This document shows positions 1 to 7,264 of a DNA stretch of 34,686 bases, in pieces. Within the stretch, counting starts at the first letter, position 1; each line of letters begins with the position of its first letter. The stretch comes from SAR202 cluster bacterium (GTDB lineage Bacteria > Chloroflexota > Dehalococcoidia > Lucifugimonadales > Lucifugimonadaceae), in assembly GCA_016872495.1 (NCBI GenBank), contig VGZT01000024.1:1-34686 (forward strand). The letters are read 5' to 3'. Below the pieces are notes generated by a model. The model saw only the letters and a list, made by a program, of their open reading frames with translations, did no database searches and was not told the origin of the DNA. The translations under genes and the position numbers were made by a program.

Positions 1-206
1 TCCACGGCCTCAATGCCAGAGTTGCCTTCGGCGACGACGCTGAAGGGCCCGTCGCCTTCGAGCACCGCGCGGGCTACCTCGCGAAAGACCGGCTGGTCGT
101 CGACGATCAGACTCTGATCTGAATGTTGTCGACCCCGCGTGGTGCCTGCATCACTTCGAGCATTTGCCGCGCCCTTTCGGCCAGTTGAGGCCCGGCCCGA
201 AGCCAT
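1..206 (-). CDS. Response regulator, NarL/FixJ-type receiver N-terminus (partial)
   Basis: The open frame runs off the left edge of the window, so only about 68 N-terminal residues are visible. The stretch reading SLIVDDQPVFREVARAVLEG, followed by a segment close to FSVVAEGNSGIEAV, is the first beta strand, the paired acidic residues and alpha-1/beta-2 of a CheY-like receiver as seen in NarL/FixJ regulators. The phosphoacceptor Asp and any LuxR-type DNA-binding domain would lie outside the window. The only in-frame ATG upstream of the receiver is at 206. It adds about 33 Arg/Gly/Ser-rich residues before the receiver and has no good ribosome binding site, so the true start may be a non-ATG codon nearer the receiver. 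It is divergent from the enolase-superfamily gene. Family assignment is fairly secure; partner kinase and targets cannot be seen. Confidence 0.7.
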   Translation of the reverse strand, partial: MASGRASTGRKGAANARSDAGTTRGRQHSDQSLIVDDQPVFREVARAVLEGDGPFSVVAEGNSGIEAV

Positions 207-404
207 GGGCTGTTGATTGCATTTGCCTGGCGTGAAGGAAAATAGTCCGGCCCTGAGCTGCCAGTAACGGGGGTTGGCCTCACCATTAGAAGCGGAATGT
301 CCGCACGGGTGAGTCCGTGAAAACCCGTAGATCAGTCCGCCAGCAGAAGTGGCGCGTTGTAAATCCGTGGGCGGAAAGTCGCGACACGGTGGAGGTTCCG
401 CAGC
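207..404. other. Divergent intergenic region with two competing small hairpins
   Basis: About 200 bases separate the response-regulator fragment from the enolase-family gene. I see no convincing -35/-10 pair on either strand. At 304-328 two inverted repeats share bases: CACGG (304-308) with CCGTG (315-319), and ACGGGT (305-310) with ACCCGT (323-328). The Shine-Dalgarno GGAGG of the downstream gene lies at 391-395. Nothing else recognisable is present. Confidence 0.4.
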
Positions 405-1526
405 GTGAAGATCGTCGATTGCAAGACATTTCTCATGAACGGGGTGAACCGGAACTGGCTATTCGTCAAGGTCGTCACTGACCAGGACGTATACGGCTGG
501 GGCGAGGGCACGCTTGAGCTGCATGAGCACGCGGTCGAAGCAGCCGTCAAGGCCATGGTGCCGCGGATTATCGGCCGGGATCCGACACAGATCGAAAAAC
601 TCTGGCAGGCCATGTACCGCCACGGGTTCTGGCGGGGCGGTCCCGTGATCGGGTCAGCGATCAGCGCCATCGACCAGGCGCTCTGGGACATCACGGGTAA
701 GGTTTACGGGCAGCCCGTGTACAAGCTGCTGGGCGGCGCGGTTCGCGAGCGGGTGCGCGCGTACACGCACGCCTCCGACTTACGCGGCGCGCGTGAGAAG
801 GTCGATGAAGGATTCACCGCCTTCAAGACCGGCGGGTGGGAGGTCGGCAAGGGCTCCTTCCGTGAGGAGGACGGCCCGGAAGCTCTCCACGAAAAGATCG
901 GCGCGATGCGCAAGGAGGTCGGGCCCGAAGTCGACATCATGATCGACAACCACGGGCGCGACCGGGCGTCGATCGCCATCAGAAAGATCCAGGCAATCCA
1001 CGAGTTCGGCGTCCTGTTCTTCGAGGAGCCGACTCCCCCCGACAACCTTGATGCCCTCGCTCAGGTTCGCGCCGCGGGTGGACCGACCGACCTCGCCACA
1101 GGTGAGCGCCTCTACTTCAGGTGGGGATTCAAGGAACTGCTACAGCGCAGGCTGGTTGACGTGATCCAGCCCGATATCTGTCATGGAGGTGGGATCTCCG
1201 AACTCCGGCGCATCGCGTCCCACGCCGAGATGGAGTACATCAAGGTCGCTCCACACAATCCGAACGGCCCCGTGGCGTGTGCAGCCAGCCTGCACCTGTG
1301 CGCAGCGATTCCCAATTTCCACATTCTGGAAACGGCCCGCGACATGCCCTGGCACGACAAGGTTCAGAAGGTGCCGCTGAAGATCAAGGACGGCTACTTC
1401 GAGCTCCCGACCGCGCCAGGCCTCGGTATCGACCTTGACGAAGCGGTGATCAAGTCACGGCCCTTCAAGCCCCACGCATACTCGGGATCCTGGGACGAGC
1501 GGGACGGGTCAGTCGCCGACGTATGA
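405..1526 (+). CDS. Enolase-superfamily sugar-acid dehydratase (galactonate dehydratase-like, mandelate racemase/muconate lactonizing type)
   Basis: The 373-residue product has the full two-domain enolase-superfamily layout: an N-terminal capping domain (about 1-120) and a barrel with conserved metal ligands. Visible catalytic positions are D181 and H183 (IDNHGR), E207 (FFEEP), E234 (TGERL), H284 (APHNP) and E309 (ILETA). This spacing matches D-galactonate dehydratase, in which Asp, Glu, Glu bind Mg and two His act in beta-elimination of a sugar acid. The substrate cannot be fixed from sequence; related aldonates or racemisation are possible. Start GTG 405 follows GGAGG at 391-395 with good spacing, and the first residues MKIVDCKTF are typical. 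It is followed 4 bases later by a HAD gene and then a Gfo/Idh dehydrogenase, which suggests a sugar-acid catabolic unit. Expansion of this superfamily is known in SAR202 Chloroflexota. Confidence 0.85.
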   Translation: MKIVDCKTFLMNGVNRNWLFVKVVTDQDVYGWGEGTLELHEHAVEAAVKAMVPRIIGRDPTQIEKLWQAMYRHGFWRGGPVIGSAISAIDQALWDITGKVYGQPVYKLLGGAVRERVRAYTHASDLRGAREKVDEGFTAFKTGGWEVGKGSFREEDGPEALHEKIGAMRKEVGPEVDIMIDNHGRDRASIAIRKIQAIHEFGVLFFEEPTPPDNLDALAQVRAAGGPTDLATGERLYFRWGFKELLQRRLVDVIQPDICHGGGISELRRIASHAEMEYIKVAPHNPNGPVACAASLHLCAAIPNFHILETARDMPWHDKVQKVPLKIKDGYFELPTAPGLGIDLDEAVIKSRPFKPHAYSGSWDERDGSVADV

Positions 1527-1530
1527 CCTC

Positions 1531-2226
1531 GTGAATGCGCCGGATGTCCGATACAAGGCGGTGCTTTTCGACCTCGACGACACCCTGATCGACCGTCGGC
1601 GGGCATTCGCGACGTTTGCCGAACGATTCTTCGCCGCTGAGCCGGCCGTGCGGGCAGCCTCGACCCTCGAAGAGGCGACGAAGCTCCTGATCAAGTGGGA
1701 TGCCCGCGGGGCGACGGCGCGCCCGAAACTGTTCGAGCTGGCACAGGCACGATGGCCGGGGATCGACAGCGACCTGGAGAAACAGGTTCGGCGATTCTGG
1801 GCTGTATTGATCGCCGCGTTCAGGCCCGACGAAATGGTGATCAAATTCCTGGCCAGACTGAACGATGCCTCGATGCCCTGGGGCATCATCACGAACGGAG
1901 GACCACAGCAGTTCGAGAAGCTGGCGCAAGTTGGCCTGTCGGGGCTCCCGCCTTTCGTCATCACGTCTGAAGCGTTCGGCGCGAGCAAGCCTGACGCCTC
2001 AATCTTCGGCGAGGGCCTCCGGCGCCTCGGCTCGCGAGCCCAGGAGACGCTGTTCGTTGGCGATAACCCCTCCGCAGACATTTCTGGCGCGGCCGCGGTC
2101 CGTATGCCCACCGCCTGGGTGCGCGCGGGACGCAAGTGGTGGATCTATGGCGACCCTGTCCCCGATTTCGAAATCGACCACGTAAGCGAACTCGAAAAAG
2201 TCGTGTTGCCACGCGCGGCGCGTTAG
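1531..2226 (+). CDS. HAD-superfamily hydrolase (subfamily IA phosphatase-like)
   Basis: The 231-residue product carries all four HAD motifs. Motif I is FDLDDT with nucleophile D14 and general acid D16. Motif II is IITNGG with T121. Motif III is K153 in SKPDASIF. Motif IV is VGDNPSADISGA with acidic residues near D178 and D183. An alpha-helical cap lies between motifs I and II (about 20-100), as in class IA enzymes such as phosphoglycolate phosphatase, 2-haloacid dehalogenase and YjjG-type nucleotidases. The role is most likely hydrolysis of a small cytosolic phosphate ester, but the substrate is unknown. GTG 1531 starts 4 bases after the stop of the enolase-family gene, so the two are probably co-transcribed. 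A product of the sugar-acid pathway is a possible substrate, by context only. Confidence 0.8.
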   Translation: MNAPDVRYKAVLFDLDDTLIDRRRAFATFAERFFAAEPAVRAASTLEEATKLLIKWDARGATARPKLFELAQARWPGIDSDLEKQVRRFWAVLIAAFRPDEMVIKFLARLNDASMPWGIITNGGPQQFEKLAQVGLSGLPPFVITSEAFGASKPDASIFGEGLRRLGSRAQETLFVGDNPSADISGAAAVRMPTAWVRAGRKWWIYGDPVPDFEIDHVSELEKVVLPRAAR

Positions 2227-2266
2227 CACCTTCACACGTCATCGGGTCAGTCACTGCCGCTAGCTG

Positions 2267-2272
2267 TAACAT
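2267..2272 (+). promoter_or_regulatory. Possible -10 element (TAACAT) before the Gfo/Idh gene
   Basis: TAACAT at 2267-2272 is preceded directly by TG and sits about 20 bases before the start codon at 2293. The hexamer 17 bases upstream (GGGTCA) is only a weak -35 match. The same TGTAACATT string occurs on the minus strand upstream of glnA. This is a weak call. Confidence 0.25.
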
Positions 2273-2292
2273 TTCGGTCTGGAGGATTTCTA

Positions 2293-3306
2293 GTGCCATT
2301 GAACATCGCTGTGCTGGGTACCGGGAGGATCGGCGGGAGCTATCTCGACGTGGTCCGGAAATCGGGCCACAACGTGGCCGTCGTTGCCGAGCCCCGGGAG
2401 GAGCAGGTCGCTCCCCTAAAGATGAAGAACCCCGGGGTCGATTTCGTTGCTGATTACAAGGAAGCCATCAAGAGGAAGGACGTCCAGGCTGCGATCCTGA
2501 CGCTCCCGCACTGGCTCCATCACCGGGCTGCGATCGACGCCCTGAATGCCGGTAAACACGTCTACCTCGAAAAGCCGATGGCGCTCAACACGAAAGAGTG
2601 CGACGAAATGATCGCCGCGGCGAGGAAGAACGACCGGCTGCTGTTTGTCGCCCATACCCAGCGGTACATGCCGGCGGTCAAGAAGATGAAGGAGATCGTC
2701 GACTCGAAGGAGCTCGGCGAAGTGGTCATGGTGCACGACGTCTGGCACAAGGTGCTTGAGCCCGACAAGCGCCCGAAGTGGATGCTCGACCAGACCAGGG
2801 GCGGCGGGATGGGGCAGATGGACGGTTCGCACATGATCGACCGCCTTCTGTGGATTCTGGGCAGCGACATCACGACCGTGAGCGCACGGGTGGGCAATTT
2901 CACCCACCCACACATCCCCGCCGACGACACCGCGATGTGCTTCCTGCGCTGGAAGCACGGCCCCGTTGCAACGCTCTCCCGGATCGCCTTCGACATCGGA
3001 AAGGGTTACACGGAGTACGGAGCGGAGTACTACTTCACGAAAGGACAGGCGAAGTTCCGGCTCGCGTACGGCCAGGGGGCCAACCAGAAGACTGGCGTAT
3101 GGATCGCCAGGAATGAGGAATGGACGGAAGTCCCGATCAAGGCGACCGACTCGCTGCACGACGAGGTCACCGACTTCGCAAAGGCGATCGAGTCGGGCAG
3201 CAAGACACCGCCGATTCGCATGGAGCACGGCCGTCAGGTGATCGAGGTCCTGGAGGCATCCGAGGAGTCGTCGCGAACGGGCCGCGAGGTCGTGCTGGGA
3301 CGCTGA
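2293..3306 (+). CDS. Gfo/Idh/MocA-family NAD(P)-dependent oxidoreductase
   Basis: The 337-residue product opens with a Rossmann nucleotide-binding motif, GTGRIG at 9-14. The family signature EKP lies at 93-95, with K94 as the likely catalytic lysine. The DGSHMID segment gives D177, H180 and D183, matching the D-x-G-x-H-x-x-D active-site pattern at the start of the C-terminal alpha/beta domain. Members oxidise or reduce sugars, inositols or related cyclic substrates in the cytosol; the substrate here cannot be deduced. GTG 2293 follows a strong GGAGG at 2281-2285. The gene lies 66 bases after the HAD gene on the same strand, and its partner enolase-family dehydratase supports a carbohydrate or sugar-acid role. 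A Rossmann fold with this signature leaves little doubt about the family. Confidence 0.88.
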   Translation: MPLNIAVLGTGRIGGSYLDVVRKSGHNVAVVAEPREEQVAPLKMKNPGVDFVADYKEAIKRKDVQAAILTLPHWLHHRAAIDALNAGKHVYLEKPMALNTKECDEMIAAARKNDRLLFVAHTQRYMPAVKKMKEIVDSKELGEVVMVHDVWHKVLEPDKRPKWMLDQTRGGGMGQMDGSHMIDRLLWILGSDITTVSARVGNFTHPHIPADDTAMCFLRWKHGPVATLSRIAFDIGKGYTEYGAEYYFTKGQAKFRLAYGQGANQKTGVWIARNEEWTEVPIKATDSLHDEVTDFAKAIESGSKTPPIRMEHGRQVIEVLEASEESSRTGREVVLGR

Positions 3307-3335
3307 TCCTCGGGCCAAAAGCCATGATCAGGCAG

Positions 3336-4016
3336 CTATGCCCGTGCGTCTCTCGTATGCCAGGCGTCGTTGATCGACACCGGGAACCAGCCTGAGGCAT
3401 TGAACCTCAGTCTGGAGATCGAGGCGTTGTCGATCTGGAAGCGCCTGATGAAGGTGGCGTCGAATCCCAGTATCGATTGCAGGGCGGTGCGGATGGCGCC
3501 GCCGTGCGTAACCATCGCTACGACCGAGGTGCCGCCTGGCGTCAGGAATCTTGTGTCGTTGATCAGGCGGTCCTCTATCCAGCTCATGACCCGGCGTTGC
3601 AGCATGCGCTCTGACTCGACCCCTTCGCCTGCTTGCTCGCCGTAGACCCACCAGGGGCCCGCTCGCTCGTAACTCCTCAGTTCCTGGTCGTTCAGGCGCT
3701 GGTCGATCGGCTGCCCATCGCGAATGGCCACTCGGAGTTCGTCGAGCGCACGGACTCGTTCGAACCGCACTCGGCTTCCCATGGCACTCAGCATCGCCTC
3801 GGCCGACCCGATCGCACGCTTGAGGGTCGACGAGTAGACGGCGTCGAATACGACACGGTCGGCCAGGAGCCTGCGTCCAAGCAGCGTCATCTGCTCCCGG
3901 CCGCGCGGCGTCAGTTCAGAATCGGGATCGTAGGGCGCACGCGGGTCACGCCTGTTGCCGGCGCTCTCCCCGTGCCTGATCAGGTAGAGGTCGAGCTCGG
4001 AATCCCGATGCAGCAT
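3336..4016 (-). CDS. Histidine phosphatase family protein (phosphoglycerate mutase-like)
   Basis: The 226-residue product has the branch-1 histidine phosphatase signature LIRHGES, with the phospho-accepting H15 flanked by R14 and E17. A second phosphate-binding arginine R67 sits in SSTLKRAIGSA. A likely acid residue is E93, and the second catalytic histidine H171 is in VTHGGAIRT. This is the complete catalytic set, so the enzyme should be active. The family includes phosphoglycerate mutases, alpha-ribazole phosphatase, and broad phosphatases; nothing here points to one of them. The gene converges with the Gfo/Idh gene (30 bases apart, no clear terminator between) and is transcribed in the same direction as glnA, about 110 bases downstream of it. 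Confidence 0.82.
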   Translation of the reverse strand: MLHRDSELDLYLIRHGESAGNRRDPRAPYDPDSELTPRGREQMTLLGRRLLADRVVFDAVYSSTLKRAIGSAEAMLSAMGSRVRFERVRALDELRVAIRDGQPIDQRLNDQELRSYERAGPWWVYGEQAGEGVESERMLQRRVMSWIEDRLINDTRFLTPGGTSVVAMVTHGGAIRTALQSILGFDATFIRRFQIDNASISRLRFNASGWFPVSINDAWHTRDARA

Positions 4017-4129
4017 CGCGTCAGGTCACCTGCGCAAGCCTGCGCCGGCAGGGGGCGTTCGCCGTTTCGCAGGCACACGCGGGACCCAGGGCCTGTGCCC
4101 CGAACCTCGCCACCCTGGAAACCGGCTTC

Positions 4130-5578
4130 CTAAGCGTCGAACGACAGGAAGAACTCATAAGGGTGCGGTCGCAGCCTGATCGGGTCGACCTCGTTCTTGC
4201 GCTTGAACTCGATCCAGGTTTCGAGGATGTCCTCGGTGAACACGCCTCCCCTGGTCAGGAACTCGTGGTCGTTCTCCAGCGCGGCCAGCGCGGCCGGAAG
4301 CGATCCGGGGATCTGGCTGAGCTTGGCGATCTCGTGCGCGGGCAGTTCGTACAGGTCGGCCTCAAGCGGGTCGCCGGGACTCAGCTTGTTGGCGATCCCG
4401 TCGAGGCCCGCCATCAGCATCGCCGAGAACGCCAGGTACGGGTTGCAGGTGGGATCGGGGGACCGGAACTCCACCCTCTTGGCCTTCGCGTCCGGGAAGT
4501 ACATCGGGATCCGGCAGGCCGCTGAGCGGTTGCGCGCCGACAGCGCCAGAATCGTCGGGGCTTCAAACCCGGGAACGAGCCGCTTGTAAGAGTTCATCGT
4601 CGGCGCGCAGAAGGCCATCAAGGCTGGCCCGTGCTTGATCAGCCCGCCAATGTAGTGGAGTGCCATGTCGCTCAGGCCGGCATACCGGTTACCCGCGAAC
4701 AGGGGTCGCCCGCCCTTCCAGATGCTCTGGTGGGTGTGCATCCCGGATCCGTTGTCATTGAAGAGCGGCTTGGCCATGAACGTCGCGACCTTGCCATAGC
4801 GCTTGGCGACGTTCTTGACCGTGTACTTGTACTCCATGACCTGGTCGGCCATGTTCACAAGCGTGCTGTACCGCATGTCGATCTCGCCTTGACCGCCGGT
4901 GGCGACCTCGTGGTGGTGCTTCTCGACCACCACGCCGAACGTCTCTACCAGCACCCGCACCATCTCGCTGCGCATATCGTGCTGGGTATCGGTTGGCGAG
5001 GCGGGGAAGTAACCCGTCTTTAGCCGCGGCCGGTAAGCCGTGTTGAGCGACATCCCGTCGAGCATCGTCTCGGCGCCGGAGTTCCAGATCCCCTCGTCGG
5101 AGTCGATGTAGTAGAAGCCGTAGTTGACGTCCTGTGCGAACCGGGCGCTGTCGAAGATGAAGAACTCGAGTTCAGGCCCCCAGTAGGACACATCGCCCAC
5201 TCCCGACTTCTTGAGGTGGGCTTCCGCCTTCTTCGCGATCCAGCGAGGGTCGCGTGAGTACTCCTTGCCGGTCAGCGGGTCGCGTACGTCGGCGATGACC
5301 GAAACGGTCCGTTCCGCGAACGGGTCGACCACGGCCGTGTCCGAATCCGGCAGAAGAAGCATGTCGGATTCATTGATGACCTGGAACCCGCGGATGCTCG
5401 ACCCGTCGAAGCCGGTCCCGCGCTCGAACAGGTCGTCGTTGACCTCGCCCAGGGGCAGGGCCACGTGCTGCCAGGTGCCCGGGACATCGATGAACTTGAT
5501 GTCGAGGACATCGCACTCGTTGTCCTTCATCAACTTCAGGACTCTGTCGGAGGGGCTGGTTGCTCTCTTGGTGGGCAT
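4130..5578 (-). CDS. glnA: Glutamine synthetase, type I
   Basis: The 482-residue product makes glutamine from glutamate, ammonia and ATP as a cytosolic dodecamer. Motifs visible are the N-terminal beta-grasp ending in GFDGSSIRGF, the metal/active-site run GPELEFF (134-140), HHEVATGGQ (E224), NGSGMHTHQS (276-285, substrate loop with H281), NRSAACRIP and EFRSPDP near 350-376. Near the C-terminus Y410 lies in ADLYELP, matching the adenylylation site NLYDLP of the beta subtype, so covalent regulation is possible. ATG 5578 is preceded by GAGGAG in the leader. The upstream gene on the same strand is a GlnR-like winged-helix regulator 170 bases away, and the leader contains several hairpins. The function is certain; the mode of regulation is inferred. 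Confidence 0.97.
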   Translation of the reverse strand: MPTKRATSPSDRVLKLMKDNECDVLDIKFIDVPGTWQHVALPLGEVNDDLFERGTGFDGSSIRGFQVINESDMLLLPDSDTAVVDPFAERTVSVIADVRDPLTGKEYSRDPRWIAKKAEAHLKKSGVGDVSYWGPELEFFIFDSARFAQDVNYGFYYIDSDEGIWNSGAETMLDGMSLNTAYRPRLKTGYFPASPTDTQHDMRSEMVRVLVETFGVVVEKHHHEVATGGQGEIDMRYSTLVNMADQVMEYKYTVKNVAKRYGKVATFMAKPLFNDNGSGMHTHQSIWKGGRPLFAGNRYAGLSDMALHYIGGLIKHGPALMAFCAPTMNSYKRLVPGFEAPTILALSARNRSAACRIPMYFPDAKAKRVEFRSPDPTCNPYLAFSAMLMAGLDGIANKLSPGDPLEADLYELPAHEIAKLSQIPGSLPAALAALENDHEFLTRGGVFTEDILETWIEFKRKNEVDPIRLRPHPYEFFLSFDA

Positions 5579-5701
5579 CGAGGGCTCCTCATGATGTCTC
5601 GCAATTAGCGAGCTCTGACCTGGCCGGCAAGCCTCACGCGCTCCCGGGGAGTGGGGCCACGCCGGGCCGCGGGCGACACCCGCGAAGCGGGCCGAATGTT
5701 A
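5579..5701 (-). promoter_or_regulatory. glnA upstream/leader region with TAACAT box and competing hairpins
   Basis: Read on the minus strand, TAACAT (5696-5701) could be a -10 element, without a good -35. Just downstream, CCCGC/GCGGG (5687-5691 with 5679-5683, 3-base loop) and CGCGGG/CCCGCG (5679-5684 with 5668-5673, 5-base loop) share the same middle segment, so only one can form at a time. A third hairpin, CTCGC-AATTA-GCGAG (5598-5612), sits just before the GAGGAG ribosome binding site. This arrangement could act as an attenuator or operator, but GC-rich hairpins also arise by chance. Confidence 0.35.
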
Positions 5702-5747
5702 CAGGTTTGCCGCGACCGGAGTTTGGCGGTCCGCCTCCCGGACGCCT

Positions 5748-6485
5748 CTAGGCTTCGGGTCCCTGCCCGTCCGGGGAAGCATCCGGGGCCCTGAACCTGT
5801 ATCCAACGTTCCAAACCGTTTCAATGAAGCGGTTCTTGACGTCCTGGATCTTGCTCCGCAGCCTCCGAATGTGGACGTCAACCGTGCGGGTCCCGCCGAA
5901 GTAGTCATATTCCCAGACGGTACGCAGGAGCACCTCGCGTGAGAACACCCGCCCCGGGTTGGCGGCAAGGACACGCAACAACTCGTACTCCTTGTAGGTC
6001 AGGTCGACCTTCTGTCCGGAGACCCTGACCTCGTACCGGTCGGTATCGATCGTGAGTTCGCCAACCTGGATGCTGGTCGACCCCTTCTGTCTGCCGGATC
6101 GGGCGGCCACCACCCTGGCCCGGAGCGCCAGCTCTTTTGGCGCATGCGGCGGCAGGCAGAAATCGAACTGCGCCACCGAAAGGTCGAGCCCGGTCAAGTC
6201 GCGGCCAGGCATCAGCGCGACCACCGGGAGACCTGCATTGCGGGCCTCTTGAATTCGTTCCGTCAAGTTGCCGGAGCCATCTGCGGCGACCAGTGCGGCG
6301 TCGATCTCACCGGCCTGCGTCGGATCCGCGCGCTCGCCCACGACAGGGACGACCGAAATGTCCGGATCGACGCCGGTGAGCGACTTCGCAAGCCGGACCG
6401 CGTCGCCGGAGCTGAATCCCAACAGGACTAGTTTTAACAAGGTGGTGACCTGAAAGCCGGGACCGCCCATCGTTTGAGCGCACAT
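5748..6485 (-). CDS. OmpR/GlnR-like winged-helix regulator with degenerate receiver domain
   Basis: The C-terminal half (about the last 100 residues) is a clear OmpR/PhoB winged helix: a DLTYKEYELL helix, PGRVFSREVLL, then a recognition helix in YDYFGGTRTVDVHIRRLRSK and a NVGYRF wing. The N-terminal half resembles a receiver in size and pattern (KLVLLGFSSGD at the first strand), but it lacks the acidic pair. The usual phosphoacceptor region reads DAALVAADGSGN, with Ala at the expected Asp position. Atypical OmpR proteins of this kind include actinobacterial GlnR, whose DNA-binding region is very similar, and the gene lies 170 bases upstream of glnA on the same strand. A nitrogen regulator is therefore the best guess. 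The start is uncertain: ATG 6485 is used here, but ATG 6470 or TTG 6440 (just before the first strand) also fit, and the frame stays open to 6605. Confidence 0.8.
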   Translation of the reverse strand: MCAQTMGGPGFQVTTLLKLVLLGFSSGDAVRLAKSLTGVDPDISVVPVVGERADPTQAGEIDAALVAADGSGNLTERIQEARNAGLPVVALMPGRDLTGLDLSVAQFDFCLPPHAPKELALRARVVAARSGRQKGSTSIQVGELTIDTDRYEVRVSGQKVDLTYKEYELLRVLAANPGRVFSREVLLRTVWEYDYFGGTRTVDVHIRRLRSKIQDVKNRFIETVWNVGYRFRAPDASPDGQGPEA

Positions 6486-6659
6486 GATGAGCGACCGAAT
6501 CCGATCGGAAAGAACCCATATTAATCCAGAAGCGGGATTTGGCCCGCAGGTTGCGGCCATGGTTCTCCGCCCCGCCGGGATCTTGCTGACGGAGACCCGC
6601 GCCAATCCGCGGTCCGATCTGTTTCAGAATCGGATCTGCTGCCCGTACAAGAGAATACG

Positions 6660-6689
6660 TTGACTCTACTGAAAGCTCGTGGATATAAT
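6660..6689 (+). promoter_or_regulatory. Promoter of the str-S10-spc-alpha ribosomal array
   Basis: TTGACT at 6660-6665 and a perfect TATAAT at 6684-6689 are separated by 18 bases, a near-consensus housekeeping sigma-factor promoter. It lies about 70 bases before rpsL and points away from the divergent regulator gene. It is the strongest promoter-like sequence I see in the window. Confidence 0.85.
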
Positions 6690-6757
6690 CACCGTTTGTC
6701 GCCCGCAACTAACGTGGCGGGATATCCCGTGCGCTTCGTAGCACGCCGGAGTCAGTG

Positions 6758-7174
6758 ATGCCGACCATAAACCAGCTCGTCCGTCGACCGCGGACCAAGA
6801 AGGGCAAGCGTTCGAAGACGCCCGCTTTGCGGTTCATCTTCAACGCCCTCGAAAACCGCGCCCGGCGTGGCGAAGGCAGCCCCCAGAAGCGAGGGGTATG
6901 CCTGCAGGTTAAGACGGTGACCCCAAAGAAGCCGAACTCCGCGCTTCGTAAGGTCGCCAGGGTGCGACTGACCAACGGCATCGAAGTAACCGCCTACATC
7001 GGCGGCGAGGGCCACAACCTGCAGGAGCACTCGGTAGTGCTTGTGCGGGGTGGCCGCGTGCCCGACTTACCGGGCGTGCGATATCACGTCGTGCGAGGCG
7101 CACTCGACACGTCAGGGGTTGAAGGCCGGAAGCAAGGGCGCAGCAAGTACGGCGCCACCCGGCCGCAAGCCTAG
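6758..7174 (+). CDS. rpsL: 30S ribosomal protein S12
   Basis: The 138-residue product is the decoding-centre protein uS12. The N-terminal PTINQLVR, the PQKRGVC turn, [11 protein letters not shown] (the lysine loop where streptomycin-resistance changes map), [11 protein letters not shown] and the DLPGVRYH C-terminal half are all present. An insert of about 14 residues between PALR and SPQKRGVC makes it longer than the 124-residue E. coli protein and similar in length to the Bacillus form. ATG 6758 is preferred over GTG 6755 because GGAG at 6748-6751 gives proper spacing only for the ATG. It is the first gene of the array, just behind the TATAAT promoter. Confidence 0.98.
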   Translation: MPTINQLVRRPRTKKGKRSKTPALRFIFNALENRARRGEGSPQKRGVCLQVKTVTPKKPNSALRKVARVRLTNGIEVTAYIGGEGHNLQEHSVVLVRGGRVPDLPGVRYHVVRGALDTSGVEGRKQGRSKYGATRPQA

Positions 7175-7264
7175 GTAACTAGCAAGGGCTGAAAGGCCCG
7201 GTGGCCGGGAGACCGGCGCGCGATCGGCGCGCGGCGCTCCTGACCAGGACAAACGAGGGATCGA
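7175..7264 (+). other. rpsL-rpsG intercistronic region with GC-rich hairpins
   Basis: This 90-base gap contains a 6-bp GCGCGC/GCGCGC hairpin with a GATCG loop (7216-7232) and neighbouring GGCCCGG/CCGG repeats. The rpsG ribosome binding site GAGGGA follows. In E. coli, S7 represses the str operon by binding the S12-S7 gap, so this could be an analogous site. That is by analogy only. Confidence 0.35.

Noticed and set aside
301-330. Hammerhead-ribozyme-like string GAGTCCGTGA followed by AAAAC
   Set aside because: The classic core CTGATGA and the needed stem I/III arrangement are missing; only the common stem-II-like loop is similar.
3307-3335. Possible terminator between the Gfo/Idh and histidine-phosphatase genes
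   Set aside because: Only a weak TGATC/GATCA repeat is present and no T tract follows on either strand.
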